This document shows, one piece after another, positions 54,663 through 63,060 of a DNA stretch of 64,000 bases. The translations under genes were made by a program, and so were the position numbers. How positions within the stretch are numbered: position 1 is the stretch's first letter; each line of letters begins with the position of its first letter. The notes under the pieces are model-generated. The model saw only the letters and a list, made by a program, of their open reading frames with translations, ran no database searches and had not been told where the DNA came from. Source of the DNA: Pseudolabrys sp. (GTDB taxonomy: Bacteria; Pseudomonadota; Alphaproteobacteria; Rhizobiales; Xanthobacteraceae); contig JARYIJ010000001.1 of assembly GCA_029980465.1 (NCBI GenBank), positions 2,615,501 through 2,679,500 of the forward strand, in the 5' to 3' direction.

Positions 54663-55658
54663 TCAAACGGTTAGAACGATTTTTCCGATGTGGCCGCTGG
54701 CCTCCATGCGCTTGTGCGCGTCGGACGCCTTGGCGAGCGGGAAGGTCGAATCCATCACCGGCTTGATCTTGCCTTCCTCGACCAGCGGCAGCGCATTGGC
54801 CTCGACGGCGGCGGCGATGGCGCCCTTGTCGGGCACCGAGCGCGAGCGCAGCGTCGAACCGGTGTGGTGCAGCCGCTTGAGCATGATGCGGCGGAAATCG
54901 ACCGTGGCCTTCGGCGAGCCCTGAAACGCGATCTGGACGATGCGGCCCTCGACGGCCGCGGCTTCGTAGTTGCGCGCGATGTAGTCGCCGCCGACCATGT
55001 CGAGGATGACGTTGGCGCCCTTGTCACCTGTCGCGGTCTTGGTCTGCGCGACGAAGTCTTCGGTCTTGTAGTCGATCGCCACGTCGGCGCCGAGCTTGCG
55101 GCAGGCGTCGCATTTTTCCTTCGACCCCGCGGTGACGATGACGCGCGCGCCGAAGTTCTTGGCGAGCATGATCGCCGCGGTGCCGATGCCGGACGAACCG
55201 CCATGCACCAGCAGTGTTTCGCCCGGCTTGAGGCCGCCGCGCTCGAACACGTTATGCCAGACGGTGAAGAAAGTTTCGGGAAATGCTGCGGCTTCGATCG
55301 GCGACAGGCCCGCGGTCGGCATCGCGTGGCTTTCGTGCGCGAGGCAATATTCGGCGTAACCGCCGCCGACCACGAGGGCCATCACGACGTCGCCCGGTTT
55401 CCAGCGTTTCACGTTGTCGCCGAGTGCAACGACGGTGCCGCAGATCTCGAGACCCGGAATGTCGGGCGCGCCGGGCGGCGGCGGATAGAGGCCCTGCCGC
55501 TGCATCACGTCGGGACGATTGACGCCGGCGGCGATGACGCGGACCAGGATCTCGCCCTTGCCCGGTTGTGGAACCGGACGCTCCTGCGGAACGAGCACGT
55601 CGGGTCCACCCGGCTGGCGGATCGCGATGGCGGTCATGGTTTTCGGCAGGTCGATCAT
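54663..55658 (-). CDS. PIG3-family NAD(P)H quinone oxidoreductase
   Basis: A 331-residue zinc-independent MDR enzyme. AGVNRPDVMQRQGLYPPPPG near residue 48, LLVHGGSSGIGTAA for NADP near 150, and MLKRLHHTGSTLRSR near 260 are characteristic of the PIG3/TP53I3 group. Reduces quinones with NADPH. ATG at 55658 was chosen; ATG 55637 is possible. It precedes the 7TM-EAL gene on the same strand. Confidence 0.93.
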   Translation of the reverse strand: MIDLPKTMTAIAIRQPGGPDVLVPQERPVPQPGKGEILVRVIAAGVNRPDVMQRQGLYPPPPGAPDIPGLEICGTVVALGDNVKRWKPGDVVMALVVGGGYAEYCLAHESHAMPTAGLSPIEAAAFPETFFTVWHNVFERGGLKPGETLLVHGGSSGIGTAAIMLAKNFGARVIVTAGSKEKCDACRKLGADVAIDYKTEDFVAQTKTATGDKGANVILDMVGGDYIARNYEAAAVEGRIVQIAFQGSPKATVDFRRIMLKRLHHTGSTLRSRSVPDKGAIAAAVEANALPLVEEGKIKPVMDSTFPLAKASDAHKRMEASGHIGKIVLTV

Positions 55659-55754
55659 TTGCTGAGGTCCCCAGAATGCCGTTCTGTTTAGGCAAGCCGT
55701 CCCGATGTGACAACCCGGCGCGGCGCGTTTAGATTCCGTGCAGGGGACAGAGCC

Positions 55755-55952
55755 ATGGCTGCATTTAACGACGATGACGACCGCCCGAAAAAGAAGATCA
55801 CGCATGAGATCGGCCAGGATCTGACGCTGCTGTCGGTCGAGGAGCTCGGCCATCGCGTGCAACTGCTTCGCGACGAAATCGCGCGCGTCGAAGCCGACAT
55901 GAAGGGCAAGCAGGCGTCGCGCGCGGCGGCCGATCAATTTTTCAAGCGTTAA
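55755..55952 (+). CDS. DUF1192 small protein
   Basis: A 65-residue acidic then helical protein: AAFNDDDDRPKKKITHEIGQ and LLSVEELGHRVQLLRDEIARVE are the DUF1192 core. ATG at 55755 follows AGGGGACAGAGCC. Function unknown. It ends in AAGCGTTAACCAT, where TTAACCAT equals a CtrA half-site, and is followed by the small-RNA locus. Confidence 0.88.
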   Translation: MAAFNDDDDRPKKKITHEIGQDLTLLSVEELGHRVQLLRDEIARVEADMKGKQASRAAADQFFKR

Positions 55953-56013
55953 CCATATTCAAGAGTTCGCATTTTTCCTGCGATCTCCGGCGGTTGTCCC
56001 GAAATCGGACGCA

Positions 56014-56042
56014 TTGTCCACTTTCACTTAAATTATTATTAA
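56014..56042 (+). promoter_or_regulatory. Promoter of small RNA overlapping CtrA-type site
   Basis: -35 TTGTCC (56014-56019), 17 bases, -10 TATTAA (56037-56042), predicting a start near 56049. An exact TTAA-N7-TTAA motif (56028-56042) covers the -10 region. The tract is AT-rich, so the CtrA match could be chance. Confidence 0.55.
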
Positions 56043-56048
56043 GCTTTC

Positions 56049-56159
56049 TCGTTCATTACTGTGAGCGTCCATCTTCTTGGACGCGAGTGGCTCCTGTCCA
56101 CTCTGTTTGACGCCTCCCTGTTATCACCTTCGAGCCGCCGGCAATGGCGGCTCTTTTTT
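56049..56159 (+). ncRNA. Small RNA candidate with anti-Shine-Dalgarno motifs (alpha-r14-like)
   Basis: About 110 nucleotides with its own promoter and terminator. Hairpin 1: GCGTCC (56065-56070) with GGACGC (56079-56084). Hairpin 2: GAGTGG (56085-56090) with CCACTC (56098-56103), loop CTCCTGT exposing CUCCU. An unpaired linker carries CCTCCC at 56113-56118. Hairpin 3 is the terminator. This three-hairpin plan with CU-rich anti-SD loops is like the rhizobial alpha-r14 family, which represses mRNAs with Hfq. Neighbours DUF1192 and RcdA are intact, and no protein is encoded. Confidence 0.75.
56132..56159 (+). terminator. Intrinsic terminator of the small RNA
   Basis: GAGCCGCC (56132-56139), loop of six, GGCGGCTC (56146-56153), then six T. 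Beyond it, to 56365, no feature is recognised except rcdA leader DNA. Confidence 0.9.
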
Positions 56160-56365
56160 CTTTTCCGCTCCGATTTGTTGCGCGCCGTAATTTTTTTTGT
56201 TTCACAAATTCGCGAGAAATCATGCGCCTGCGCGCGTCTTAAGGATGCGCGGCAACTATGTCGGCAAATTCGAGGCGCGCATATCTGGACAGGGCAAGCT
56301 CGCCGCGCGATGCTGAGCGCTGTCACGGAGCGCGTAACAGCTCCGGACTGGTGAGGCGTAGTCCA

Positions 56366-56890
56366 ATGCGTGATGAAGTCCTGAGCCAGGCCCAGCCGGT
56401 GCCGTTCGGCGAGAGGCTGGCAAGCTCGCAGGCGTTTGCCACCCTGTTCCGCGAAGGCATGTCGCTGGTCGAAGAAACCGCCGGCTATCTCGACGGTCCG
56501 GGGCGGCAAGAGTCGAAGGATCTCGGCCGCGCCGCCGCGCTCGCTTACGCCACCGAAAGCATGCGCCTGACCACGCGGCTGATGCAGCTCGCGTCGTGGC
56601 TCCTGCTGCATCGCGCCGTCAAGGAAGGCGAGATGTCGCTCGATCAGGCCAATCAGGAAAAGGCCAAGGTCAAGCTGTCGCCGGTCGACACCACTGATCC
56701 GCACAATCTTCCGCTGCTGCCGTCGCAACTGCGCGACCTGATTGCGCGTTCGCAGCAGTTGCAGTCGCGCGTGCGCCGCCTCGACACCACGATCCACACG
56801 CCGCCGGAAGCGGCGCCCTCGACCGTGCCCAATCCGGTCGAGCAGCAGCTCGGCTTGCTCAAGGCCGCCTTTGGCGCCGACGCCGACTGA
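56366..56890 (+). CDS. rcdA: RcdA-type protease adaptor (DUF1465)
   Basis: A 174-residue DUF1465 protein. RLASSQAFATLFREGMSLVE, LAYATESMRLTTRLMQLASWLL and LPSQLRDLIARSQQL form the conserved three-helix bundle. In Caulobacter RcdA is a ClpXP adaptor that aids CtrA degradation and is itself CtrA-activated. ATG at 56366 is preceded by GTGAGG. Strong bidirectional terminator follows. Confidence 0.88.
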   Translation: MRDEVLSQAQPVPFGERLASSQAFATLFREGMSLVEETAGYLDGPGRQESKDLGRAAALAYATESMRLTTRLMQLASWLLLHRAVKEGEMSLDQANQEKAKVKLSPVDTTDPHNLPLLPSQLRDLIARSQQLQSRVRRLDTTIHTPPEAAPSTVPNPVEQQLGLLKAAFGADAD

Positions 56891-56901
56891 CCGCGGCAAC
56901 A

Positions 56902-56928
56902 AAAAACCCCGCGCGAGGCGGGGTTTTT
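56902..56928. terminator. Bidirectional intrinsic terminator
   Basis: AAAAACCCCGC, loop, GCGGGGTTTTT: stem CCCCGC (56907-56912) with GCGGGG (56918-56923), A-run on one side and T-run on the other. Serves rcdA (plus) and rpmE (minus). Confidence 0.9.
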
Positions 56929-56949
56929 ATGTCCGGCACTGTCAAAACC

Positions 56950-57183
56950 TTATTTCTTGTCTTCCTTGAGGAACCCCGAGAACTTCTTCTGGAAGCGCGA
57001 CACGCGGCCGCCGCGATCCATGAGTTGCTGCTGACCGCCGGTCCAGGCCGGGTGTGACTTCGGGTCGATGTCGAGGTTGAGCGTGTCGCCTTCCTTGCCC
57101 CAGGTGGAGCGGGTGGTGAACTCGCTGCCATCGGTCATCACGACCTTGATGGTGTGGTAGTCGGGGTGAATATCGCTCTTCAT
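56950..57183 (-). CDS. rpmE: 50S ribosomal protein L31, cysteine-free type
   Basis: A 77-residue L31: [36 protein letters not shown] and [22 protein letters not shown]. No Cys at all, so no zinc ribbon; this is the C-minus form. Located on the 50S central protuberance. Own promoter upstream. Confidence 0.94.
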   Translation of the reverse strand: MKSDIHPDYHTIKVVMTDGSEFTTRSTWGKEGDTLNLDIDPKSHPAWTGGQQQLMDRGGRVSRFQKKFSGFLKEDKK

Positions 57184-57252
57184 CGCTGTCCTGCGTCCAA
57201 TTGCGGGTTTCGGCGGCGCCCGAGGACGCCTCATTTGGGCTGAATTTGCGCC

Positions 57253-57281
57253 CCTATACAGGAGGGAGCCCCGCCGGGCAA
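57253..57281 (-). promoter_or_regulatory. Promoter of rpmE
   Basis: On the minus strand: -35 TTGCCC (57276-57281), 17-base spacer, -10 TATAGG (57253-57258). Transcript would start near 57246, giving a leader of about 60 bases. Confidence 0.5.
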
Positions 57282-57397
57282 GGTCGTCGCAATTGACCGG
57301 GCGCAAAGCCTCGGGGCATTGTCCGGCGCAAGGGTGGCGTTGCGGGGCACCTTGCTGGAGGCGTCGAGCCGGACCGCGAGGGGTCCGGGAAATCACT

Positions 57398-58753
57398 ATG
57401 CAGCATCAAGAATTTCGTGCGGCCGCCTCGCTCGCGGCGGTGTTCTCCGTCAGGCTGCTCGGCCTGTTCATGATTTACCCGGTGTTCGCGGCCTATGCCC
57501 AGGACCTGCAAGGCGCGACCCCCTACCTCATCGGCGAGGCGCTCGGCATCTATGGACTGACGCAGGGGCTGCTGCAGATTCCGTTTGGCCTCTTGTCTGA
57601 CCGCATCGGCCGCAAGCTGATGATCGTGATCGGGCTCATCCTGTTCGCCATCGGCAGCGCCATTGCCGCGCAGTCGGTCACGATCGGCGGCGTCATCGCC
57701 GGCCGCGCGCTGCAAGGCGCGGGTGCTGTCGGTTCCGTCATCCTCGCGCTCGTTGCCGACCTCACCTCGGAAGAGAACCGCACCAAGGCGATGGCGACGG
57801 TCGGCATCTCAATCGGCGCGTCCTTCATGATCGCGCTCGTCGCCGGGCCGATCCTCGCCGCGATCATTGGCGTGCGCGGTATCTTCTGGCTGATGGTCGT
57901 GCTGGCGGCGGTCGGCATTGCCATCACGCAGTTCGTGGTGCCGACGCCGAGGACGGTGCGCGTGCATCGCGATGCCGAGACGGTGCCGGGCATGATCGGC
58001 TCGGTGCTGCGCAACGCCGAGCTGCTGCGCCTCAACTTCGGTGTTTTCGCATTGCACGCGATGCTTACGGCGAGCTTCCTGGTCGTGCCGGGATTGCTGC
58101 GCGAGACGCTCGGCCTCGCCGCGCACGGCGACTGGATGGTCTATCTGCCGGTGCTTGCGGTCTCGGTCGTCGTCATGGTGCCGGCCATTATCGTCGCCGA
58201 GAAGTACCGGCGCATGAAGGGCGTGTTCGTCGCCTCGGTGGCCTGCCTCGTCGTCAGCCAGGTGCTGCTCTACGCCGGCGCGAGCCATCTGGTCGTGCTG
58301 TTGTTTGCGCTCACGGTCTTTTTCTCCGGCTTCAACGTCATGGAAGCGAGCCTGCCGTCGCTGATCACCAAGGTGGCCCCGCCCGACGCGAAGGGAACGG
58401 CGGCCGGTCTCTACTCGAGCATGCAATTCATCGGCATTTTCGCTGGCGGCGTGATCGGCGGCTGGGCCGACCAGCATGGCGGCAGCAGCGCGGTGTTCGC
58501 GCTGACGGCTGCGATCGCGCTCGTTTGGCTGCTGGCCGCCGTGACGATGAAGCAACCGAGCTACCTGACGACGCGACTCGTCGTCATCGGCGAGGGCCAC
58601 GCCGCCGACGCCGAGACATTGGCGGCGCGTCTGCGCCAGGTGCCCGGTGTCGCCGAGGCGGTGGTGATCGCCGAGGAAAAGCTCGCCTACCTCAAGGTCG
58701 ATTCGAAGCGGTTCGACGCCGCGCAGGCGGAGGCGCTGGCCGGGGCGCGCTGA
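57398..58753 (+). CDS. MFS transporter, YajR-like with C-terminal YAM domain
   Basis: A 451-residue major facilitator with twelve membrane helices. Motif A in loop 2-3 is [32 protein letters not shown] and [22 protein letters not shown] match the YajR group. After helix 12 a soluble domain of about 70 residues ([22 protein letters not shown], then [13 protein letters not shown]) corresponds to the ferredoxin-like YAM domain. Substrate unknown. Confidence 0.88.
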   Translation: MQHQEFRAAASLAAVFSVRLLGLFMIYPVFAAYAQDLQGATPYLIGEALGIYGLTQGLLQIPFGLLSDRIGRKLMIVIGLILFAIGSAIAAQSVTIGGVIAGRALQGAGAVGSVILALVADLTSEENRTKAMATVGISIGASFMIALVAGPILAAIIGVRGIFWLMVVLAAVGIAITQFVVPTPRTVRVHRDAETVPGMIGSVLRNAELLRLNFGVFALHAMLTASFLVVPGLLRETLGLAAHGDWMVYLPVLAVSVVVMVPAIIVAEKYRRMKGVFVASVACLVVSQVLLYAGASHLVVLLFALTVFFSGFNVMEASLPSLITKVAPPDAKGTAAGLYSSMQFIGIFAGGVIGGWADQHGGSSAVFALTAAIALVWLLAAVTMKQPSYLTTRLVVIGEGHAADAETLAARLRQVPGVAEAVVIAEEKLAYLKVDSKRFDAAQAEALAGAR

Positions 58754-58756
58754 CGC

Positions 58757-59203
58757 TCAAGGCCGCCACGCCATCCGGTTGACCGGCCGGCCCGAGACGG
58801 GGTTGCTACCTTCACCCACGTAGACGAATCCGTGCTTTTCATAGAAGCGGATGGCGCGGGCGTTGTCGGTGTTGACCATCAGGTCGAGCCCTCGCGGCGA
58901 CAGCCGCTTGGCCTCGTCGAGCAGCGCGTCGGCGATGCCGCTGCCCCAGTATTCCGGCGCGACCACGATCTGGTCGAGATAAAGCGTCGCCGGCTCGACG
59001 GTCACAAAGCCGGCGATCTTGTTGTCGCGCTCGGCGACCACGACGCGCGCCACCGGGATCAGCTCCTGCCGCCAGCGCTCACGCCACCACGCCACGCGCG
59101 CACTGAAGTCGATATGCGGGAAATGCGTCTGCCAGGTGCGCCGCCACAGCTCGATGGCGGCGTCCTCGTCGGCGTCGGTATAAGGGCGCAGCGTCGGCGT
59201 CAC
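58757..59203 (-). CDS. GNAT family N-acetyltransferase
   Basis: A 148-residue GNAT enzyme. TLYLDQIVVAPEYWGSGIADALL holds the acetyl-CoA loop near residue 85, and VNTDNARAIRFYEKHGFVYVGEG the C-terminal motif. The GTG start overlaps the DUF4031 stop (GTGA), so translation is coupled. Stop lies 3 bases from the YajR gene stop. Confidence 0.88.
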   Translation of the reverse strand: MTPTLRPYTDADEDAAIELWRRTWQTHFPHIDFSARVAWWRERWRQELIPVARVVVAERDNKIAGFVTVEPATLYLDQIVVAPEYWGSGIADALLDEAKRLSPRGLDLMVNTDNARAIRFYEKHGFVYVGEGSNPVSGRPVNRMAWRP

Positions 59204-59475
59204 GCATACTCCTTGAGATGCACCTTGACGCGGCGGAAGATCGCGACAATGGCGGCGCGGTCGCAAACGACTGCGCCGCGCCGGATCGCGAGCCGCCGCT
59301 CGTAGGATGTCAGGTCGTAATGAGGCGCCGAGGTCTTCGGTGGCCCTTGGTACGATATGCGGTGCAGGCCGATCGAGCGCGCGAAACGGTGCAGTTCATC
59401 GTCGCTGTCGGCGAGCAGGTGGCACCACGTGCGGCCGTGACGGTGCCAGATTGCGTCGTCGACATAGACCGCCAT
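59200..59475 (-). CDS. DUF4031 domain protein
   Basis: A 91-residue protein. MAVYVDDAIWHRHGRTWCHLL, then ADSDDELHRFARSIGL and a HYDLTSYERRLAIRRGA segment are the DUF4031 pattern. Function unknown. ATG at 59475; the frame extends upstream into the IS without homology. Only about 50 bases lie between its ATG and the left end of the IS, so its original promoter may be displaced. Confidence 0.82.
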   Translation of the reverse strand: MAVYVDDAIWHRHGRTWCHLLADSDDELHRFARSIGLHRISYQGPPKTSAPHYDLTSYERRLAIRRGAVVCDRAAIVAIFRRVKVHLKEYA

Positions 59476-59525
59476 CGATATCAGCCTGTCATCACCGGGC
59501 TTGTTGTAAAGCCCGAGGACATCCC

Positions 59526-60746
59526 TGACAGGTGTTCGGAGAGATGCTTTACGCCATTTGGGAGGAACGCGGACAGTTAAGATCGAAGGAAGCGATTTCG
59601 TGGGCTCCGAAGCAGATGGCGAAGCATCCATCAGGCAGGCGAGGCCGGATAGCGAGATATTCCCCGCAAAAGGCGTCCGGTACTTTCCAGAGCCTGTTGT
59701 GAAAGGACACATAGGCCTTGGTCTTGCCGACGCGGCGGACGATCTCACCTTGATCGTAGCGGGGAACCGGCAGTGTCTCGGGGAAGCTTCGCCTTGACGG
59801 TCGGTAGTGCTCAGCGGGTGTCGTGAAGCCGAGCGATTGATGCGGCCGCTGGCGATTGTAGACATGACGCCAGTGATCGAAAGCGGCTTGCGCATCATCG
59901 AACCCTTGCAGTTGTACGAGCGCGAGTACCTCGGCGGCAAGGCTGCGATGGAAGCGTTCGTTCTTGCCGCGTCCTTGCGGATGATACGGTGTGCTGTGGA
60001 TGATGGCGATGCCGAGCTTGAGCAGCCACAGCCGCAGGGGTGTCCATTGGCCGGGCTTTCCACCGCCCCAAGGCGATCCGTTGTCGACATAGATGGCATG
60101 GGGCAGGCCGTGGCGGCGCAAAACCCGCTCCAGATGCGCTTGGACCGTCTGCGTCTGCTGGTCGGCACAGGCTGCAAGCCCCACAGCAAAGCGCGAATGA
60201 TCATCGATGATCGTCAGAGGATGCAGCCAGGCACCGCTGCCGAGCCGCACGCGTCCCTTGAAATCCATTTGCCACAGCGCATTCGGCGCTGTGCGCTCGA
60301 AGCCTCCATAGGCACGGCCGGGACTATCCACCGCGATGCGGCCATGACGCGACAGCACCGCATGGACGGTCGAGGCCGACGGTGGCACGATTCCGTTCCG
60401 CTGCAAAACCGCCGCGATCTTGCGCGCCCCCCAGGCCGGATGCGCGTCGCGCACCGCAAGAATGCGCGCTTCGAGCTCCCCCGCAAGCCGCCGAGGGCTC
60501 TGCAGTGGCCGCCGCGAGCGGTCCGCAAAATTGCTTTCTCCTGCCGCGAACCGCCGCAGCCACAGATGACCCGTCTGCCGGCTGATCCCAAAGCGCGCGC
60601 ACAGCGCTGACACGTTCGCTCCCTCAAGTGAGGCCAGCATCACGAACTCCCGACGCTGATCCGCCACCGATACCTCCCGCCATGTCATCCCGACCTCCCT
60701 GCCTCTCGGCGGCAGTGTCAGGCATGTCTCCGAACGGGTGTCAGGT
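59526..60746 (-). mobile_element. IS481-family insertion sequence
   Basis: Imperfect terminal inverted repeats: left CCTGACAGGTGTTCGGAGA from 59526; right, on the opposite strand, CCTGACACCCGTTCGGAGA ending at about 60745. They match at most positions and continue to ATGC. Size about 1.2 kb with one intact transposase. Exact ends and target duplication are uncertain; ATC occurs just outside both ends. The insertion lies between the OmpA-like gene and DUF4031. Confidence 0.85.
59549..60688 (-). CDS. IS481 family transposase
   Basis: A 379-residue DDE transposase. N-terminal helix-turn-helix near residues 25-50 (VSALCARFGISRQTGHLWLRRF), integrase core with Asp in LWQMDFKGRV, the TIIDDHSRF segment, second Asp in YVDNGSPWG and Glu in GRGKNERFHRSL. 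A C-terminal SH3-like part follows. Complete and apparently active. Confidence 0.94.
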   Translation of the reverse strand: MTWREVSVADQRREFVMLASLEGANVSALCARFGISRQTGHLWLRRFAAGESNFADRSRRPLQSPRRLAGELEARILAVRDAHPAWGARKIAAVLQRNGIVPPSASTVHAVLSRHGRIAVDSPGRAYGGFERTAPNALWQMDFKGRVRLGSGAWLHPLTIIDDHSRFAVGLAACADQQTQTVQAHLERVLRRHGLPHAIYVDNGSPWGGGKPGQWTPLRLWLLKLGIAIIHSTPYHPQGRGKNERFHRSLAAEVLALVQLQGFDDAQAAFDHWRHVYNRQRPHQSLGFTTPAEHYRPSRRSFPETLPVPRYDQGEIVRRVGKTKAYVSFHNRLWKVPDAFCGEYLAIRPRLPDGCFAICFGAHEIASFDLNCPRSSQMA

Positions 60747-60766
60747 ATCTCTCAAGGCCGTACACT

Positions 60767-60843
60767 TGTCCCGGTGATCCCGATTGATTGGCTCCGTCAT
60801 TGCCTGCCTTGGCGAGATGGCCGGGACAAGCCCGGCCATGACG
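60767..60843. repeat. Palindromic repeat
   Basis: TGTCCCGGTGATCCCGATTG on the left and a perfect hairpin GGCCGGGACAAGCCCGGCC with CATGACG on the right. Same family as at 25088. Confidence 0.75.
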
Positions 60844-60854
60844 GAGAAACAAGA

Positions 60855-61886
60855 TTACCGCTCGGTCAGCTTGAACTCGATGCGGCGATTGCGGCGATAA
60901 GCCTCTTCGGTGGTGCCGGTATCGATCGGCTGGAATTCGCCGAAGCCGGCAGCGACCAGCCGTTGCGGCGACACGCCCTTGGCGATCAGGTACTGTACGA
61001 CCGAGATGGCGCGCGCCGCCGAGAGATCCCAGTTCGACTTGAACTGGCCCCCCGGCGCGATCGGTCGCACATCTGTATGGCCATCGACGCGCAGCACCCA
61101 CGGGATGTCCGACGGAATCTGCTTTTCGAGGCCGATCAGCGCGTTGGCGACGTTGTCGAGCTCGGTCTGCGCCTCGGGCTTCAGATCGGCCTTGCCGGTG
61201 TCGAAGAACAGCTCGGACTGCAGCACGAAGCGGTCGCCGACGATGCGCACGTCGGGCCGATTGCCGAGGATTTCACGCAGCTTGCCGAAGAAATCGGAGC
61301 GGTACTTCGACAATTCCTGCACGCGCTGCGCCAGGGCGAGATTAAGACGCTGGCCGAGGTCGGCGATGCGGTTCTGCGATTCCTTGTCCTTCTTCTCGGA
61401 CGCGTCGAGCGCCGTCTCGATCGCGGCAAGCTGGCGGCGCAGCGCCGCGATCTGCTGGTTGAGCACCTCGACCTGCGCCAGCGCGTTGGCGCTGATGCGC
61501 TTCTGGTCGCTGAGCTGGCTGTTGAGGTCGCCGATCTTGTTTTGCGCTTCGGAAGCGCCCAATCCGGCGCCGGCGAGTTGGCCCTTGAGCTTGTCGCGCT
61601 CGCTCTCGGCGCCGGCGAGGCTCGCCTGCAACTGGGCGAGCTGGTCCTGCAGGTTCGATTTGTCGGTTTTCTCCATCGACAGCAGGTTGGTCAGCTCGGC
61701 GATTTGCGCGTTGAGGCGCTGCAGCGCCGTGTCTTTGCCGGCGACCTCCTGCTGCAGGTAGAACTGCACGACGACGAAGACGGTGAGCAGGAAGATGATG
61801 CCGAGGATCAGTGTCGACAGCGCGTCGACGAATCCCGGCCAGTAATTCAAGCCGCTTCCGCCGCGGCGGGCTCGCGCAAGGGCCAT
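60855..61886 (-). CDS. MotB/OmpA-like protein with coiled coil
   Basis: A 343-residue inner-membrane-anchored protein: one N-terminal helix (FVDALSTLILGIIFLLTVFVVV), a long coiled coil to about residue 190, then an OmpA peptidoglycan-binding domain with LFFDTGKADLKPEAQ, VDGHTDVRPI and RNRRIEFKL. This is the plan of MotB, TolR-associated and ZorB-like proteins. The gene follows the MotA-like gene by 14 bases, so the two form a probable stator-like complex. Confidence 0.88.
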   Translation of the reverse strand: MALARARRGGSGLNYWPGFVDALSTLILGIIFLLTVFVVVQFYLQQEVAGKDTALQRLNAQIAELTNLLSMEKTDKSNLQDQLAQLQASLAGAESERDKLKGQLAGAGLGASEAQNKIGDLNSQLSDQKRISANALAQVEVLNQQIAALRRQLAAIETALDASEKKDKESQNRIADLGQRLNLALAQRVQELSKYRSDFFGKLREILGNRPDVRIVGDRFVLQSELFFDTGKADLKPEAQTELDNVANALIGLEKQIPSDIPWVLRVDGHTDVRPIAPGGQFKSNWDLSAARAISVVQYLIAKGVSPQRLVAAGFGEFQPIDTGTTEEAYRRNRRIEFKLTER

Positions 61887-61900
61887 CGCTTACGCCTCAC

Positions 61901-62887
61901 TCACCGGTGCGGAACCTTGTCGCGCACCAGCATCTCGAGCAGCCGCTGGATCTCGCGCTGCTGGTCGGCCTGGGAGTCGACCCAATCGCGGATCAGTTGC
62001 TGCTCCGTCCGCATGTGGTGGACGAGGCCCTGGATCGCCTCGGCCAGGTTGGCCATCGCGCTGGTCGCCTGCTTGTTCGAGCCGGTTTCGGCGATGACTT
62101 CCTTGAGGCGCTCGATGGCGCCGCGCATCTCGCCGGCTCCGGCTCCGGCGGCGATCGCGCCGGGTTCGACCGCGTGGTCGTACACGGTGGTCGACAGCCA
62201 GTCCTCAAGCTCGGTGTAGAAGCGGTTCTGCGCCTGGCTCGACTGCAGGTCGAGGAAGCCGAGGATCAGCGAGCCGGCGAGGCCGAACAGCGAGGACGAG
62301 AACGAAATACCCATGCCGCCGAGCGGACGGGCGAGGCCTTCGCGCAGCGAGTCGAACATCGAGCCGGCATCGCCGCCGGCCTTGAGACCCTGAATGACGC
62401 TGCCGACGGAGCCCACGGTTTCGATCAGGCCCCAGAACGTGCCGAGCAGGCCGAGAAAGACGAGCAGGCCAGTCATGTAGCGCGAGATGTCGCGCGCCTC
62501 GTCGAGACGCGTCGCGATCGAGTCGAGAATACCGCGCATCATCTGCGCGGAGATCGCCATGCGGCCGACGCGGCTGCCGAGGATCGCCGCCATCGGAGCG
62601 AGCAGGGTCGGCGAGCGCTCGACCGCGAGACCGGGATCGGCCACGCGGAAATTGTTGACCCAGGAAATTTCCGGATAGAGCCGGATGACCTGGCGGAACG
62701 ACAGGACAATGCCGATCGCCATCACGCCGCCGATCAGCGCGTTGAGGCCCGGATTGGCCATGAAGGCGACCTCGATCTGCTTGTGCAGCACGAAGCCGAT
62801 GAGGCCGCACAGGACGATGAACACCAGCATCCGGAACAGGAAGATGCGGGGCGAGGACAGTTTCAGCGGATCGACGTCGGTTGCCAT
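61901..62887 (-). CDS. MotA/TolQ/ExbB-like proton-channel protein
   Basis: A 328-residue membrane protein of the MotA/TolQ/ExbB superfamily with about four helices: FLFRMLVFIVLCGLIGFVL, ALIGGVMAIGIVLSF, then YMTGLLVFLGLLGTFWGLI with the family Gly-Thr-x-Trp-Gly, and MGISFSSSLFGLAGSLIL. A cytosolic helical tail follows. ATG at 62887 is preferred; an earlier TTG at 62935 adds 16 residues containing a QDWL direct repeat. Paired with the OmpA-like gene. No flagellar genes are near. Confidence 0.87.
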   Translation of the reverse strand: MATDVDPLKLSSPRIFLFRMLVFIVLCGLIGFVLHKQIEVAFMANPGLNALIGGVMAIGIVLSFRQVIRLYPEISWVNNFRVADPGLAVERSPTLLAPMAAILGSRVGRMAISAQMMRGILDSIATRLDEARDISRYMTGLLVFLGLLGTFWGLIETVGSVGSVIQGLKAGGDAGSMFDSLREGLARPLGGMGISFSSSLFGLAGSLILGFLDLQSSQAQNRFYTELEDWLSTTVYDHAVEPGAIAAGAGAGEMRGAIERLKEVIAETGSNKQATSAMANLAEAIQGLVHHMRTEQQLIRDWVDSQADQQREIQRLLEMLVRDKVPHR

Positions 62888-63060
62888 GGTTTCCGGTGCC
62901 GGCGCAGGGTCTTGGTCCAACCAGTCTTGGTTCAACCACTCTTGGGTGCAACAAGTCTTTCGCGCAATATGCCACAGACGGGTGACAAGACGAAACCTGC
63001 CGGGTTTTGACGGATAAAGCCAGCGATTGAGTTGAAATTGCGGTGGCGCCGCGACGCGAA

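Noticed and set aside
57809..58600. Long minus-strand frame opposite the YajR-type transporter
   Set aside because: Composition is His/Arg/Asp-rich as expected of antisense high-GC DNA; the plus strand has full MFS motifs.
60855..62887. Complete Zorya defence system
   Set aside because: Only the ZorA/ZorB-like architecture is present; no helicase or ZorC/ZorE-type gene is next to it.
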